This document shows, piece by piece, positions 35,224 to 44,628 of a stretch of 64,000 nucleotides of DNA. The position numbers and the translations under genes are program-made. The stretch comes from PHAA01 sp963665865 (GTDB taxonomy: Bacteria > Bacillota > Syntrophomonadia > Syntrophomonadales > Syntrophomonadaceae). Location: the NCBI GenBank assembly GCA_963665865.2, contig CAXXWF010000001.1, positions 1,612,001 to 1,676,000 of the forward strand, given 5' to 3'. The notes beneath the pieces were generated by a model that worked only from the letters and a program-made list of their open reading frames with translations, was not told the origin of the DNA and ran no database searches. How positions within the stretch are numbered: the first letter of the stretch is position 1; each line of letters begins with the position of its first letter.

Positions 35224-36099
35224 ATGGTGAATATTATTGACACAACTTTAAGAGATGGGGAACAGGCCCAGGGGGCTGCATTTTCAATTATGGAGAAAAT
35301 CAATATAGCTCGATTGCTGGATAGTCTCGGGGTATACCAGATCGAAGCCGGTATTCCAGCGTTAGGAGAATCAGAGCAGGTAGCAATTTCTGCCATTGCC
35401 AACTTAGGTCTGAAATGTCGTGTTAGTACTTGGAATCGCCTGTTGTTGGGTGATCTGCGGGCCTCGTTTCAGTGCGGAATAACCGATCTTCATATTGCTG
35501 TTCCAGTATCTGATCTATCTATACAAGATAGATTTGATCACAATAGACTATGGGTGATTGATTGCCTTAAAAGAGCTTTGCGCTATGCTAATGATCACGG
35601 CTGCCGGGTTTCAGTAGGAGCTGAGGATGCTTCGCGAGCGGATCCTTCCTTCTTATTGGAAATAGCTTTATTGGCACAAGAAATGGGTGCAGAGCGTTTT
35701 CGTTACTGTGATACGTTAGGCGTATTGGATTCGATATGTACGGTTAATAGGCTTAATAGTCTCAAAAATTCACTCACTATTGAGTTAGAATATCATGGTC
35801 ATAATAACGCTGGCATGGCTACTGCCAATACAATGAGCGCCATTGCAGCGGGAATTAAGTACGTTGATACTGCAGTGGGGGCGCCAGGGATGCGCGCCGG
35901 AAATGCATCTCTTTCAGAATTAGCAAACGCTTTGAAAGTAAATTGCGGGGTTGACCTATTTCTGCAACGAGAAATATTAACTCAGTTGAACGCTTATGTT
36001 GATCAGGTTACAAAGGCCTCAATCAAACAAAAAAAAATAACTTTCTTTCATCGCAAACCCTTAAAACTAGTCAAGAGGACTTATCGGGGCACTGCCTAA
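35224..36099 (+). CDS. NifV-like homocitrate synthase family enzyme
   Basis: A 291-residue protein with the DRE-TIM metallolyase fold: IIDTTLRDGEQAQGAAFS (metal Asp and the catalytic Arg), QIEAGIPALGESE, FRYCDTLGVLD and ELEYHGHNNAGMA with the HxH metal ligands. It is shorter than leucine-type isopropylmalate synthases and matches the compact NifV/homocitrate synthase subfamily, which makes homocitrate from acetyl-CoA and 2-oxoglutarate for the nitrogenase cofactor. No other nif gene is in the window, so the specificity is uncertain. ATG behind AGAGGTG. Confidence 0.8.
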   Translation: MVNIIDTTLRDGEQAQGAAFSIMEKINIARLLDSLGVYQIEAGIPALGESEQVAISAIANLGLKCRVSTWNRLLLGDLRASFQCGITDLHIAVPVSDLSIQDRFDHNRLWVIDCLKRALRYANDHGCRVSVGAEDASRADPSFLLEIALLAQEMGAERFRYCDTLGVLDSICTVNRLNSLKNSLTIELEYHGHNNAGMATANTMSAIAAGIKYVDTAVGAPGMRAGNASLSELANALKVNCGVDLFLQREILTQLNAYVDQVTKASIKQKKITFFHRKPLKLVKRTYRGTA

Positions 36100-36117
36100 G
36101 TCGAATATACGAGACTT

Positions 36118-36237
36118 AGTAAGAAAATAACGTTCGTGTCATCCTGAGTGCAACGAAGGATCTCCTTCGGAGAATACCATATTCGGCGAGAAGATCCTTC
36201 ACTTCGTTCAGGATGACATTACTGTTAGATTTTCATG
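36118..36237 (-). repeat. MITE-like element, copy C (inverted orientation)
   Basis: The arms CGTGTCATCCTGAGTGCAAC and TCACTTCGTTCAGGATGACA are inverted copies of those in copies A and D, and the centre (AGAATACCATATTCG) is shared with copy D. It lies between the NifV-like gene and the ferredoxin gene. Confidence 0.8.
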
Positions 36238-36273
36238 GGAGTTAATACAGTAATCATAATAGGAGTGATGACC

Positions 36274-36585
36274 ATGCGTAAGCCTAAATATCATATATTC
36301 ATATGTTCAAGCTCAAGGATTAATGGGCAACAGATGGGGGCCTGCCATACTAAAAAGTCAGTTGATATGGTACAGAGTTTTATTGAGGAAATTGAAGAAC
36401 GAGAGCTAACTGATGATGTGATGATAACCAACTGCGGTTGTTTGGGAATATGCACCTCAGGGCCGATAGTAGTGGTGTATCCCGAAGGTACATGGTACGG
36501 CGATGTCTCAGTTGAAGATGTAGCAGAAATTGCTGAAATGCATCTGGAAAATGGAGAAATAGTGGAACGTTTGGAAATCAAATAG
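36274..36585 (+). CDS. (2Fe-2S) ferredoxin, thioredoxin-like fold
   Basis: A 103-residue protein from the ATG at 36274 (AGGAGTG upstream). It has the pattern HIFICSSSRINGQQMGACH and, 40 residues later, NCGCLGICTSGPIVVVYPEG followed by WYGDV, which is the signature of Shethna-type/thioredoxin-like 2Fe-2S ferredoxins (FeSII or clostridial 2Fe ferredoxin). In Clostridium pasteurianum this ferredoxin interacts with nitrogenase, which fits the NifV-like neighbour upstream. Electron transfer in the cytoplasm is the expected role. Confidence 0.88.
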   Translation: MRKPKYHIFICSSSRINGQQMGACHTKKSVDMVQSFIEEIEERELTDDVMITNCGCLGICTSGPIVVVYPEGTWYGDVSVEDVAEIAEMHLENGEIVERLEIK

Positions 36586-36609
36586 GATAACCATAAAATA
36601 CTATTAAGC

Positions 36610-36632
36610 AAAAGCGCCTATATGGCGTTTTT
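36610..36632 (+). terminator. Terminator after the ferredoxin gene
   Basis: AAAAGCGCC pairs with GGCGTTTTT (one G-T pair) around TATAT. It lies 24 bases after the stop codon. Confidence 0.8.
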
Positions 36633-37015
36633 GTGCATTTTGATGAAGGTTGTTATATCGCCCCAAATTGTATAGATAATATTAATATCAATAACTTTCT
36701 CTATCCGGATGAAGACAAGGCTCTGATAACCCCCAGAACAGGGGGAAGGGCTAATGCCATGTGCCTTGTTTCCTTTAATGACATGATATCCCATCACATA
36801 GCATATCTTAAGAGATCTTTGAATTGGATAAAATTCCAGAGAACTTCCAACCGTAGATGAACTTGTCCAATTCAGAGAGCTTATAGCCTGTTTGAACAAA
36901 AATGGTCAATCCTTTAGACTGCATTTAACTACTATTTACTAAACTGCTTTATCCCAATAGATGAAGCGGCTTACGTTCTTAGAAAAGTAAATAACCGTTT
37001 AGAAAGGAGTCTTGA
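36633..37015. other. Gap without a recognisable gene
   Basis: Open frames of 75 (+) and 93 (-) codons here have no convincing ribosome binding site and no known motif. It may hold remnants of a lost gene. The final 20 bases contain the AAAGGAGTC site of the next gene. Confidence 0.4.
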
Positions 37016-37654
37016 ATGCTTAGTAAGAGGATTATGGTTCAAATGTTCATTTTCTCATTATTGTTTACAGGCATGTTCCTGGCCGCAAGTAATTCCGCTT
37101 CGGCGGCATCCAGCCTTTCCTGGGGCTCACGCGGAGACGAAGTAGTACAATTACAGGAAACCCTTAATACTAAAGGCTACTGGTGTGGGGCAACCGATGG
37201 AATTTTTGGCCCTAATACATATCAAGGTGTAATTAGTTTTCAGAAGGGTGCCTCTCTGGTCGTGGATGGAATTGTTGGACCGGCAACCAGACAGGCTCTC
37301 GGGTTAACAATGAATACTGCTTCGACTTCAACCGTATCCCGAGGTGGTTCGGCGACAACTGGAATCGGCAAGGTTCTAACCTTGGTAGCAACTGCATATG
37401 ACGGGTGTTACAAATGCAATTACCCATACTATGGACAACCATCATATATAGGGCTTCCCTTGGCAAAAGGAATCGCGGCTGTAGACCCCAATGTAATTCC
37501 GATGGGAACCAGACTTTATGTTGAAGGTTATGGCAACGCCATAGCTGCTGATCAGGGTAACGCTATCAAAGGGAATAGGATAGATCTTTTCTTTGATACT
37601 CACCAACAAGCATTGGATTATGGCATGAAAACCGTAAAAGTCACAATCCTATAA
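37016..37654 (+). CDS. Peptidoglycan-binding and 3D-domain exported protein
   Basis: A 212-residue protein with a signal peptide (cleavage near ASNSASAAS). Residues 33-100 are a PG_binding_1 domain (GSRGDEVVQLQETLNTKGYW, DGIFGPNTYQGVISFQ, DGIVGPATRQALG). The C-terminal 3D domain shows LVATAYDGCYK, GIAAVDPNVIPMGTRLYVEGYG, AADQGNAIKGNRIDLFF, with the three conserved aspartates (3D). Such proteins resemble YocH/YuiC and are probably lytic transglycosylase-like wall enzymes. ATG behind AAAGGAGTC. Confidence 0.92.
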   Translation: MLSKRIMVQMFIFSLLFTGMFLAASNSASAASSLSWGSRGDEVVQLQETLNTKGYWCGATDGIFGPNTYQGVISFQKGASLVVDGIVGPATRQALGLTMNTASTSTVSRGGSATTGIGKVLTLVATAYDGCYKCNYPYYGQPSYIGLPLAKGIAAVDPNVIPMGTRLYVEGYGNAIAADQGNAIKGNRIDLFFDTHQQALDYGMKTVKVTIL

Positions 37655-37671
37655 GTATCGGTAATCCAAGA

Positions 37672-37707
37672 AACGCCGCAATTAAATGGGTAATTGCGGC
37701 GTTTTTG
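37672..37707 (+). terminator. Terminator after the 3D-domain gene
   Basis: A perfect 13-bp stem (AACGCCGCAATTA / TAATTGCGGCGTT) with a six-base loop and a short T-run. Confidence 0.9.
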
Positions 37708-37894
37708 TGCTGCCAGCCTAAGGTACGTCTGCAAATAAGGCCAGACAATAGTTGAATTTCTCAATTAAATCAACCAATGATAGAAAATATAGGGCATAAT
37801 ATTGTTTAGAAAGTAGTAGGGGAATATACTACTTTGAACGAATATTTGAAGTAAAATGGATGCGCAATGTGATATTAAAAGGGAGGGATTTATT

Positions 37895-38074
37895 ATGAAG
37901 AACTGTGAAATGAAATTGGACGGCAATATATTGACTATAAAGGTTGATATATCGAAGGAGTTTGGTACCTCATCTTCGGGAAAGAGTATTATTATTGGCT
38001 CAACTGAAGGCAATGTGTCTATCCCCGATAAAGAGGATATTAAAATTGGTCTGAATGTATATAGAAAGGCATAG
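37895..38074 (+). CDS. Small conserved hypothetical protein
   Basis: A 59-residue protein from the ATG at 37895 with AAGGGAGGGA upstream. It reads MKNCEMKLDGNILTIKVD, then FGTSSSGKSIIIGSTEGN and ends in GLNVYRKA. I recall near-identical small proteins in other Firmicutes and archaea, but no function is known. The beta-rich pattern suggests a compact domain. Confidence 0.75.
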   Translation: MKNCEMKLDGNILTIKVDISKEFGTSSSGKSIIIGSTEGNVSIPDKEDIKIGLNVYRKA

Positions 38075-38095
38075 GTTGCATGGCTAATCGTTTAA

Positions 38096-40003
38096 TTATG
38101 TAGTATTATTGTCTATTTCTTCGGCCAATTCATTTAAATATGTCCAGCGCTCCAGCAGATAATCGAGTCGCTGTTCTACTTCGCGGCGGATAGCTGTTAA
38201 TGATTCCAATTGCTGATAGTCGGTACCTGCCTGGTTGATTTCTGTATCGAGATCCTTTAATTCATTTTCCACAGCCGAAATATTATCGTCAATTTCTGCA
38301 AATTCCTTTTGCTCTTTGAAGGAAAACTTTAATGGCCGGTATTTTGTTCCTTCACGATCATTTCTAACCTTTTCTGCCGCAGGCTTAAGGTTCCGATCAG
38401 AATCATTCTCTCTCTTTGTCGAGTAATGGAGCAAATAATCGGAATAGTTGCCGGGGTACTCCGAAAGCTTGCCCTGTCCTTCGAAAGCCAGTATCTTCTC
38501 TGATACACGATCTAAAAAATAGCGATCATGAGATACGACAATCACTGCACCATAAAAGTCATCCAAGAAATCTTCCAGGATGGTCAGGGTCTCAATATCC
38601 AAATCATTACCGGGTTCATCAAGAAGGAGAACGTTCGGGGCCGCCATTAATATCCGCAGTAGATGCAGTCTTCTTTTTTCTCCCCCCGACAGCTTCTGTA
38701 ACGTATTCCATTGGGCAGCTGGTGGAAACAAAAAGGTTTCAAGCATCTGGGCAGCACTCAGTAGTTTTGTGCCTGATTGCAGATATTCACCAGCCTCTCG
38801 AATATAGTCAATAACCCTCATCTCATCAGGCAACCCCATGCTTTCTTGAGGAAAGTAGCCAATCTTGACGGTGCTGCCTATTTCCGCTGTACCACCAACG
38901 GGAATGATTTCACCGCTCATTATTCGCAGCAAAGTTGATTTCCCAATTCCGTTGGGTCCCACGATACCCATCCGTTCATTCCTATCCAAAATACAGGAAT
39001 AGTCATCAATTATTCGTTCTGCTCTATAGTTCTGACATATGTTGCCCAGAATAATGGTCTTTTTGCCCAGGCGACTCGCTGCTGATGATATCTGCAGATT
39101 TTCTGCCTTGGTACGTGGCTGGTCCTCCTGTAATTTCTCGAAACGCTGTATGCGAGCTTGTTGTTTGGTGCTGCGAGCCCGCGCACCTTTGCGTATCCAA
39201 GCTAGTTCTTTGCGTAGTAAGGCCTGTTTCTTGGCGGCCATAACCGCTTCTTTTTCTTCCCGTTCCAGCTTTCTCTCCAAATAGTCGCTATAATTACCAG
39301 GATAGCTATATAGATGTCCGCTCTCCAATTCAATGATGCGGCTGCTTACCCGCTCCAGAAAATAACGATCATGGGTTACCATAATTAGTGCCCCAGTATA
39401 TCTGAGCAGATATTTCTCCAGCCAATCAATAGCCTGGTCATCCAAATGATTAGTAGGTTCATCCAGAATAAGTAGATTACCAGGGTTCATTAGGGCAGCT
39501 GCCAGAGCTACTCTTTTACGTTGTCCGCCGGATAGCTTTTCCATCAGATCATCAAACTGCATGATCCCCAGACGTGTTAGTATACCTTGAGCCTCACTTT
39601 CCAATTTCCATGCATCCCGAGCTTCCATTTGCTCACCTAATTGGATCAGTTCATCGTGCACGGCTTTAGGCTTACCATCAATATCTTTCACTTTCGCCCG
39701 ATACTGCTGCAAAGTAAGTATAGATGGCGAATCGCCGCTTAATACCGTATCCATGACTGTAGCCTGCGGATCAAATAATGGATTCTGGGGAAGATATTCC
39801 ATTCTTAAGTTTCTATTCCTTATAATATACCCTTTATCCGGCTCTTCCCGACCGGCAACGAGTTTTAAAAAGGTGGACTTGCCAGAACCATTAATGCCCA
39901 GTAAGCCAATTTTCTCACCTTCATCTATTCCAAAGCTGACCTCCTGTAGGAGCACCTTTTCACCATAAGTTTTACTGATCTTATCCATTGCCAGCAGATT
40001 CAT
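38096..40003 (-). CDS. ABC-F family ATPase (Uup/YdiF-like)
   Basis: A 635-residue soluble protein with two ABC ATPase domains and no membrane segment. Domain 1: LLGINGSGKST (Walker A), LSGGQRKRVALA (signature) and LLILDEPTNHLD (Walker B). A charged linker of about 80 residues (KLEREEKEAVMAAKKQALLR) connects to domain 2 with GIVGPNGIGKST, LSGGEKRRLHLL and LLLDEPGNDLD. The C-terminal 75 residues form a coiled coil like that of Uup. ABC-F proteins act on the ribosome; Uup-type members are linked to ribosome rescue and branched DNA. Which one applies cannot be told here. Confidence 0.92.
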   Translation of the reverse strand: MNLLAMDKISKTYGEKVLLQEVSFGIDEGEKIGLLGINGSGKSTFLKLVAGREEPDKGYIIRNRNLRMEYLPQNPLFDPQATVMDTVLSGDSPSILTLQQYRAKVKDIDGKPKAVHDELIQLGEQMEARDAWKLESEAQGILTRLGIMQFDDLMEKLSGGQRKRVALAAALMNPGNLLILDEPTNHLDDQAIDWLEKYLLRYTGALIMVTHDRYFLERVSSRIIELESGHLYSYPGNYSDYLERKLEREEKEAVMAAKKQALLRKELAWIRKGARARSTKQQARIQRFEKLQEDQPRTKAENLQISSAASRLGKKTIILGNICQNYRAERIIDDYSCILDRNERMGIVGPNGIGKSTLLRIMSGEIIPVGGTAEIGSTVKIGYFPQESMGLPDEMRVIDYIREAGEYLQSGTKLLSAAQMLETFLFPPAAQWNTLQKLSGGEKRRLHLLRILMAAPNVLLLDEPGNDLDIETLTILEDFLDDFYGAVIVVSHDRYFLDRVSEKILAFEGQGKLSEYPGNYSDYLLHYSTKRENDSDRNLKPAAEKVRNDREGTKYRPLKFSFKEQKEFAEIDDNISAVENELKDLDTEINQAGTDYQQLESLTAIRREVEQRLDYLLERWTYLNELAEEIDNNTT

Positions 40004-40344
40004 GCATCATGTTCCTTTGCCAATATTATTATGTTTATTATAGCCTTCTTCGATGAACTTAGGCGGGAATATCTAGTTATACCCTTAACAAAAGCTGCTA
40101 TTTATATTATAATGAATATGCTATTTGCACTGCATATAAATCTACAGTACAAACTGAGCAGGCGATGAAAATATATAGTTTCATTAAGCCGGGCTGGCAA
40201 CAGCAGCAGATTGAGTAACTCACATCTGTGGGACAGTAGTATGTTCCATAGGTGTTTTTTTATACCTTTTAGAACATACTTTTAGAAAATTGCATTGCCA
40301 TAGAGCTATCTTAAAAATACCTTAGAAAGTGAAGGTAACTCATT
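40004..40344. other. Divergent gap with an orphan terminator-like hairpin
   Basis: No gene is seen. At 40221-40262 on the + strand an imperfect hairpin (CACATCTGTGGGACA paired with TGTTCCATAGGTG, G-T pair and bulge) ends with seven Ts. It lies 82 bases before the cation ATPase start and could attenuate it. Confidence 0.45.
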
Positions 40345-42879
40345 ATGACAGAACCAAAATCCTTAAGCCCAATCGAAGGGTTGACCAGTGAACAAGCACA
40401 AAAGGTGCAGGAGCAGTTTGGAAAAAACGAACTCATGGCAGAGAAAAAGCAAAGTTTCTTAAGTAAGGCCATCCACATTATCTGCGAGCCCATGTTCCTC
40501 CTATTAATTGTTGCGGCGGTAATCTATTTTATTTTAGGTGAACCTCGTGATGGTGCCATCATGCTGATTTTTGTTATTGGCATCATTAGTATTGATATTA
40601 TCCAGGAATGGAAGACGGACAAAACCTTAAATGCCCTCAAAGACCTGTCTGCTCCCCATGTCACCGTGATTCGAGACGGGAAAGAGCAACTAATTGCCAG
40701 TGTAGATTTGGTTCCCAATGATTTAATGATAATTGCTGAGGGTGTAAAAATACCTGCTGATGGTGAGGTTCTTAAAGCCAGTGATCTTTGCGTAGATGAG
40801 TCATCACTTACAGGTGAAGCTGAGGGTGTTTGGAAACTAACTATTGACACAGCTGACAAAAACAGTACCGACTACTGGCGTAAGGACTACTGTTATGCCG
40901 GAACGCTGGTTATTCAGGGCAGTGCTACGGTAAGAGTGGACAAGATTGGCGGGGCGACCGAGTATGGCAAAATCGGTGCCAATGTTGCATCTGCAACCGA
41001 AACGCCAACACCTTTACAAAAACAGACCGGCCAGCTTGTAAAGCTATGTGCGGGAATTGCCGGCGTCCTATTCGCATTGGTCAGCGTGTTTACTTATTTT
41101 AATATTCCTGATCATGTTTTTGGTGACAGAATTATTGAAAGTATTCTCTCTGGAATAACCCTGGCGATGGCGATGATACCCGAGGAGTTTCCAGTGATCC
41201 TGACGGTGTTTCTTTCCATGGGAGCGTGGCGGTTGGCCAAAAAACAGTCGCTGGTTCGCAAGCTGCCTGCGGTTGAAACCCTGGGGGCTGTGTCGATATT
41301 GTGTGTGGATAAGACTGGTACAATAACCATGAATCAAATGACGGTAAGAGACACTTGGTCAATGGGTACAGACATCAGAGAGTTGATAGAAATAATGGGA
41401 CTTGCCTGTGAAACTGATGCGTACGACCCAATGGAAAAGGCTATGCTTGCTTATTGCGAGACATTTGGCATAAACAAAGACCACCTTTTTGGAGGCGAAC
41501 TGATTACAGAATATGCCTTCACCAATGATTTGAAAATGATGGGGCATGTTTGGAAGCATGAGGGCGAAATAATTATAGCCGCCAAAGGCTCACCGGAGCG
41601 TATCCTAACCATCTGTAATTTGAATGACATGGAACGCCGGCAGACAGAAGACAAAATAAATGAAATGTCTAAACAAGGCTTGCGTGTCATTGCCGTAGGT
41701 ATCATGAAGCCGAACAATGAGGCGGAAATACCCGCCGCTATCACTGATTGCAGATTAACCCTATGTGGCTTGATTGGTCTGGCTGACCCTCCGCGTGAGT
41801 CAGTGAAAAGGGATATAGAGAATTGCACCAGAGCAGGCGTTCGAGTGGTCATGATTACTGGGGATAATGGGATAACTGCCAGTTCGATTGCGAAACAGGT
41901 TGGTATGCTGGGCAGCGATAAAATTATTACGGGTGACGAGTTGAACAGCATGAGTGATGCGGAGCTTCGCGAACATGTACGCGATGTCAGCGTATTTTCA
42001 AGAGTTGTGCCGGAACATAAAATGCGTATTGTAAAAGCTTTCAAAGAAAATGGTGAGGTTGTCGCCATGACAGGTGACGGGGTCAACGATGCTCCGGCAC
42101 TTAAACATGCTGATATTGGAATTGCGATGGGTAAGCGCGGCTCTGAGGTATCAAGAGAAGCAGCAGATTTGATTTTGATGGACGACAACTTCTCAACCAT
42201 TGTAGATACCATTAGGGATGGCAGGAGAATTTACGATAACATCAGAAAAGCCGTAGGTTATGTGTTTACCATCCACATTCCTATTGCCTTGGCCGCACTG
42301 CTGGCACCGTTATTACATATCATTCCCGCAAATCTGCTATTGCTGCCGTTGCATGTTGTGCTTCTAGAATTGATTATTGATCCCACCTGTTCAATTGTGC
42401 TGGAACGTCAGCCCGCCGAGCATAATATTATGGAGCGCCAACCTAGAAATCCACAGGAAAATATCCTTACAGCAGGAACACTGACGAAAAGCGTCACTCA
42501 GGGGTTAGTTATTTTCGCCGCTTCTTTCGGCACATACTATTTATTCCTTCAGCAAAATCCAGAAAATGCAGCCTTGGCAAGAACCATGGGGCTTTCGATT
42601 ATTATAATTGCTAATCTATTTTTGGTGCAGGTGAATAGCTCAAACTGTGATTCTGTCATTCAGTCGATGATTAGCCTGGCCAAAGACAAGGTGATGTGGG
42701 GCGTTTCTATTGGTACAATTGCCGGACTTTTGTTGATATTATATACACCAATTAGTGGGATACTAAAGCTTGCTCCATTGACGGCAGGTCAGTTGTCCGG
42801 GGCGGTTATTATTGCTGCAGTCTCAGTTCTTTGGTATGAAATTGTAAAGCTTGTTAAAAGGATGAAGAATAGTAATTAA
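40345..42879 (+). CDS. P-type cation ATPase, P2 (calcium-type)
   Basis: An 844-residue pump with the P2 layout: cation_ATPase_N (LTSEQAQKVQEQFGKNEL), A domain with DESSLTGEAEGV, a membrane segment with IPEEFPVIL (PEExP ion-site motif), the phosphorylated Asp322 in CVDKTGTITMNQM, hinge TGDGVNDAPALK (from 576), and C-terminal cation_ATPase_C. About ten membrane segments. It is shorter than SERCA, in the normal range for bacterial Ca2+/Mn2+ P2A pumps. The exported ion is probably Ca2+ or Mn2+. No operon partner is seen. Confidence 0.93.
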   Translation: MTEPKSLSPIEGLTSEQAQKVQEQFGKNELMAEKKQSFLSKAIHIICEPMFLLLIVAAVIYFILGEPRDGAIMLIFVIGIISIDIIQEWKTDKTLNALKDLSAPHVTVIRDGKEQLIASVDLVPNDLMIIAEGVKIPADGEVLKASDLCVDESSLTGEAEGVWKLTIDTADKNSTDYWRKDYCYAGTLVIQGSATVRVDKIGGATEYGKIGANVASATETPTPLQKQTGQLVKLCAGIAGVLFALVSVFTYFNIPDHVFGDRIIESILSGITLAMAMIPEEFPVILTVFLSMGAWRLAKKQSLVRKLPAVETLGAVSILCVDKTGTITMNQMTVRDTWSMGTDIRELIEIMGLACETDAYDPMEKAMLAYCETFGINKDHLFGGELITEYAFTNDLKMMGHVWKHEGEIIIAAKGSPERILTICNLNDMERRQTEDKINEMSKQGLRVIAVGIMKPNNEAEIPAAITDCRLTLCGLIGLADPPRESVKRDIENCTRAGVRVVMITGDNGITASSIAKQVGMLGSDKIITGDELNSMSDAELREHVRDVSVFSRVVPEHKMRIVKAFKENGEVVAMTGDGVNDAPALKHADIGIAMGKRGSEVSREAADLILMDDNFSTIVDTIRDGRRIYDNIRKAVGYVFTIHIPIALAALLAPLLHIIPANLLLLPLHVVLLELIIDPTCSIVLERQPAEHNIMERQPRNPQENILTAGTLTKSVTQGLVIFAASFGTYYLFLQQNPENAALARTMGLSIIIIANLFLVQVNSSNCDSVIQSMISLAKDKVMWGVSIGTIAGLLLILYTPISGILKLAPLTAGQLSGAVIIAAVSVLWYEIVKLVKRMKNSN

Positions 42880-42902
42880 GCAATAACGGTCGGTAAACTA
42901 TT

Positions 42903-44123
42903 TTATTGGGTTGTCGGGTAATGGGTTGTGCTGTCTTTAATATCATTTAATAAATCACTTTGTAATTGCTCTATTACTTCTTTATCATAAAAAATACTGG
43001 TTACTTCATAATTCTTATAAAAGCTAAATCGGTCCAAATTAGCTGAACCGACAGATGCAATGTCGTTATCTATGATCATGATTTTACTGTGGATAAAGCC
43101 CCGATTATATGTTGAAACCTTTATTCCATGCGCTAACAACTTTCTGATATAGAAGGGTTGGATCATTCGCATTATGGTATTATCGCTTCTACTGGGAAGT
43201 ATCAATTGGACATCAATATTTTGCTGAGCCGCTTGATATAGGGCTTCCAGTATAGCAGCATTAGGTAATAGATAAGGGCTTACCATAAACACTTTTTCTT
43301 TGGCATTACTGATCAGCCTGATATAGGGTAGACTCATGTCAGTCATTGGTGAATCCGGACCCCCAGGAATTATCTTTACAATTTTGTTGGCACTAGCCGA
43401 ATTACTTGGATAGAAGTTAATATCCGCTATTTTTTCGGGACTGGATTGCCGCCAGTCATTTAGGAAAACTTGTTGAATTGAGAGAACCGCATCTCCACTG
43501 AAAGAAATTCCCGTATCTTTCCAAAATCCTATCTTCTTATTTTTGCCCAGATACTCATCACCAATATTTTCTCCCCCGATAAAAGCCTTTTTGCCGTCGA
43601 TAATAATCATTTTACGATGAAGACGATTATCTAAACGACCTTGCCAAAAACCCGACCAAAGAGGATTATACGCGGCTACTTGGACGCCGCTATTCCGCAG
43701 ATCATTGAAGAAGGAATTTGGGGTTAGGATTGACCCTAAGTCATCATAAAGCAAGTGAACTTCCACACCTTGTTGGGCTTTGGCAATCAGTACATTCTTA
43801 AAAAGATTACCGGTTTCGTCATTATGTATAATGTAGACTTCCATGTTGATATTCTTTTCGGCTTTCTCCATTTCAGCAATAAGCATATCAAAGGCAGGCT
43901 GAACGTTGGTTAATAAGGCTATTTCGTTGTTATTGCTAGTCATTCCTATCCCAATATCATTTTGTTGATAGGCAGGAAGGCCAAATTGTTGTGCGGTTTC
44001 TGAAAAATAGATTTGAGATTGATAGTAGAGGGTTTTGTCTGAGGGAATGTTAAGAGATGAAAGGTTAAAGATAATCATTAGCAACACAATCAGTAAGAAC
44101 AGGTATATTGCCTTTTTAACCAT
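42903..44123 (-). CDS. Phospholipase D superfamily protein (cardiolipin synthase-like)
   Basis: About 406 residues from the ATG at 44123; the frame is open to 44171, but the shorter form has GGGGG upstream and begins directly with a membrane segment (residues 4-22). Two HKD motifs are complete: HRKMIIIDGKKAFIGG (His169) and HSKIMIIDNDIASVGSANLD (His345). This is the PLD family, most like cardiolipin synthase, which joins two phosphatidylglycerols at the membrane. Only one membrane segment is seen, whereas ClsA types have two. Confidence 0.88.
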   Translation of the reverse strand: MVKKAIYLFLLIVLLMIIFNLSSLNIPSDKTLYYQSQIYFSETAQQFGLPAYQQNDIGIGMTSNNNEIALLTNVQPAFDMLIAEMEKAEKNINMEVYIIHNDETGNLFKNVLIAKAQQGVEVHLLYDDLGSILTPNSFFNDLRNSGVQVAAYNPLWSGFWQGRLDNRLHRKMIIIDGKKAFIGGENIGDEYLGKNKKIGFWKDTGISFSGDAVLSIQQVFLNDWRQSSPEKIADINFYPSNSASANKIVKIIPGGPDSPMTDMSLPYIRLISNAKEKVFMVSPYLLPNAAILEALYQAAQQNIDVQLILPSRSDNTIMRMIQPFYIRKLLAHGIKVSTYNRGFIHSKIMIIDNDIASVGSANLDRFSFYKNYEVTSIFYDKEVIEQLQSDLLNDIKDSTTHYPTTQ

Positions 44124-44311
44124 TTGCCAATAACCCCCGTTCTCACATACTTGGAAAATGAAGTTTAACATTTATATTATCCGCTCTCAAAACTAAAATA
44201 TGCAGTTCATCCATAAAGCAGGGGAGAGGTTTGGGAATATGATATTTACCGCATAATATTTAGCAAGAATTAGCACAATATAGAAAGAAAATATTGAAAT
44301 GAGGTGTAGCA

Positions 44312-44521
44312 ATGACTGTAAAAGCTGATCTGCAAAAGGCGGTAGCATCTGCTGAGAGTGCTAAAGGGACCTATCTAATGGCCGCCCAATCAACCGAGGA
44401 TGCCACTGCCAAAGCGAAATATGAAGAGATGGCCATGAATATTGACAGCCATGTGTCATACTTAAGCAGCCGTTTGGACTATCTGAATAGTGCTAACACA
44501 ATAGTAACGACCCAAGGGTAA
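44312..44521 (+). CDS. DUF1657 protein (sporulation-associated)
   Basis: A 69-residue helical protein: MTVKADLQKAVASAESAKGT, QSTEDATAKAKYEEMA and SHVSYLSSRLDYLNS. This fits the DUF1657 family, found in spore-forming Firmicutes, often next to spoVA-type genes (none here). The ATG has GAGGTG upstream. A strong terminator follows. Confidence 0.85.
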   Translation: MTVKADLQKAVASAESAKGTYLMAAQSTEDATAKAKYEEMAMNIDSHVSYLSSRLDYLNSANTIVTTQG

Positions 44522-44538
44522 TTGAGTTTGCTCAATAA

Positions 44539-44570
44539 GCCGGGATCAAATCCCGGCCTATTTATTGTTT
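44539..44570 (+). terminator. Terminator after the DUF1657 gene
   Basis: GCCGGGAT / ATCCCGGC with a CAA loop, followed by CTATTTATTGTTT. Confidence 0.8.
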
Positions 44571-44628
44571 AACATCTCTACTGCAATCTCATCTATTACT
44601 TAAATCTGTCTAATCGAGACCATACAGA

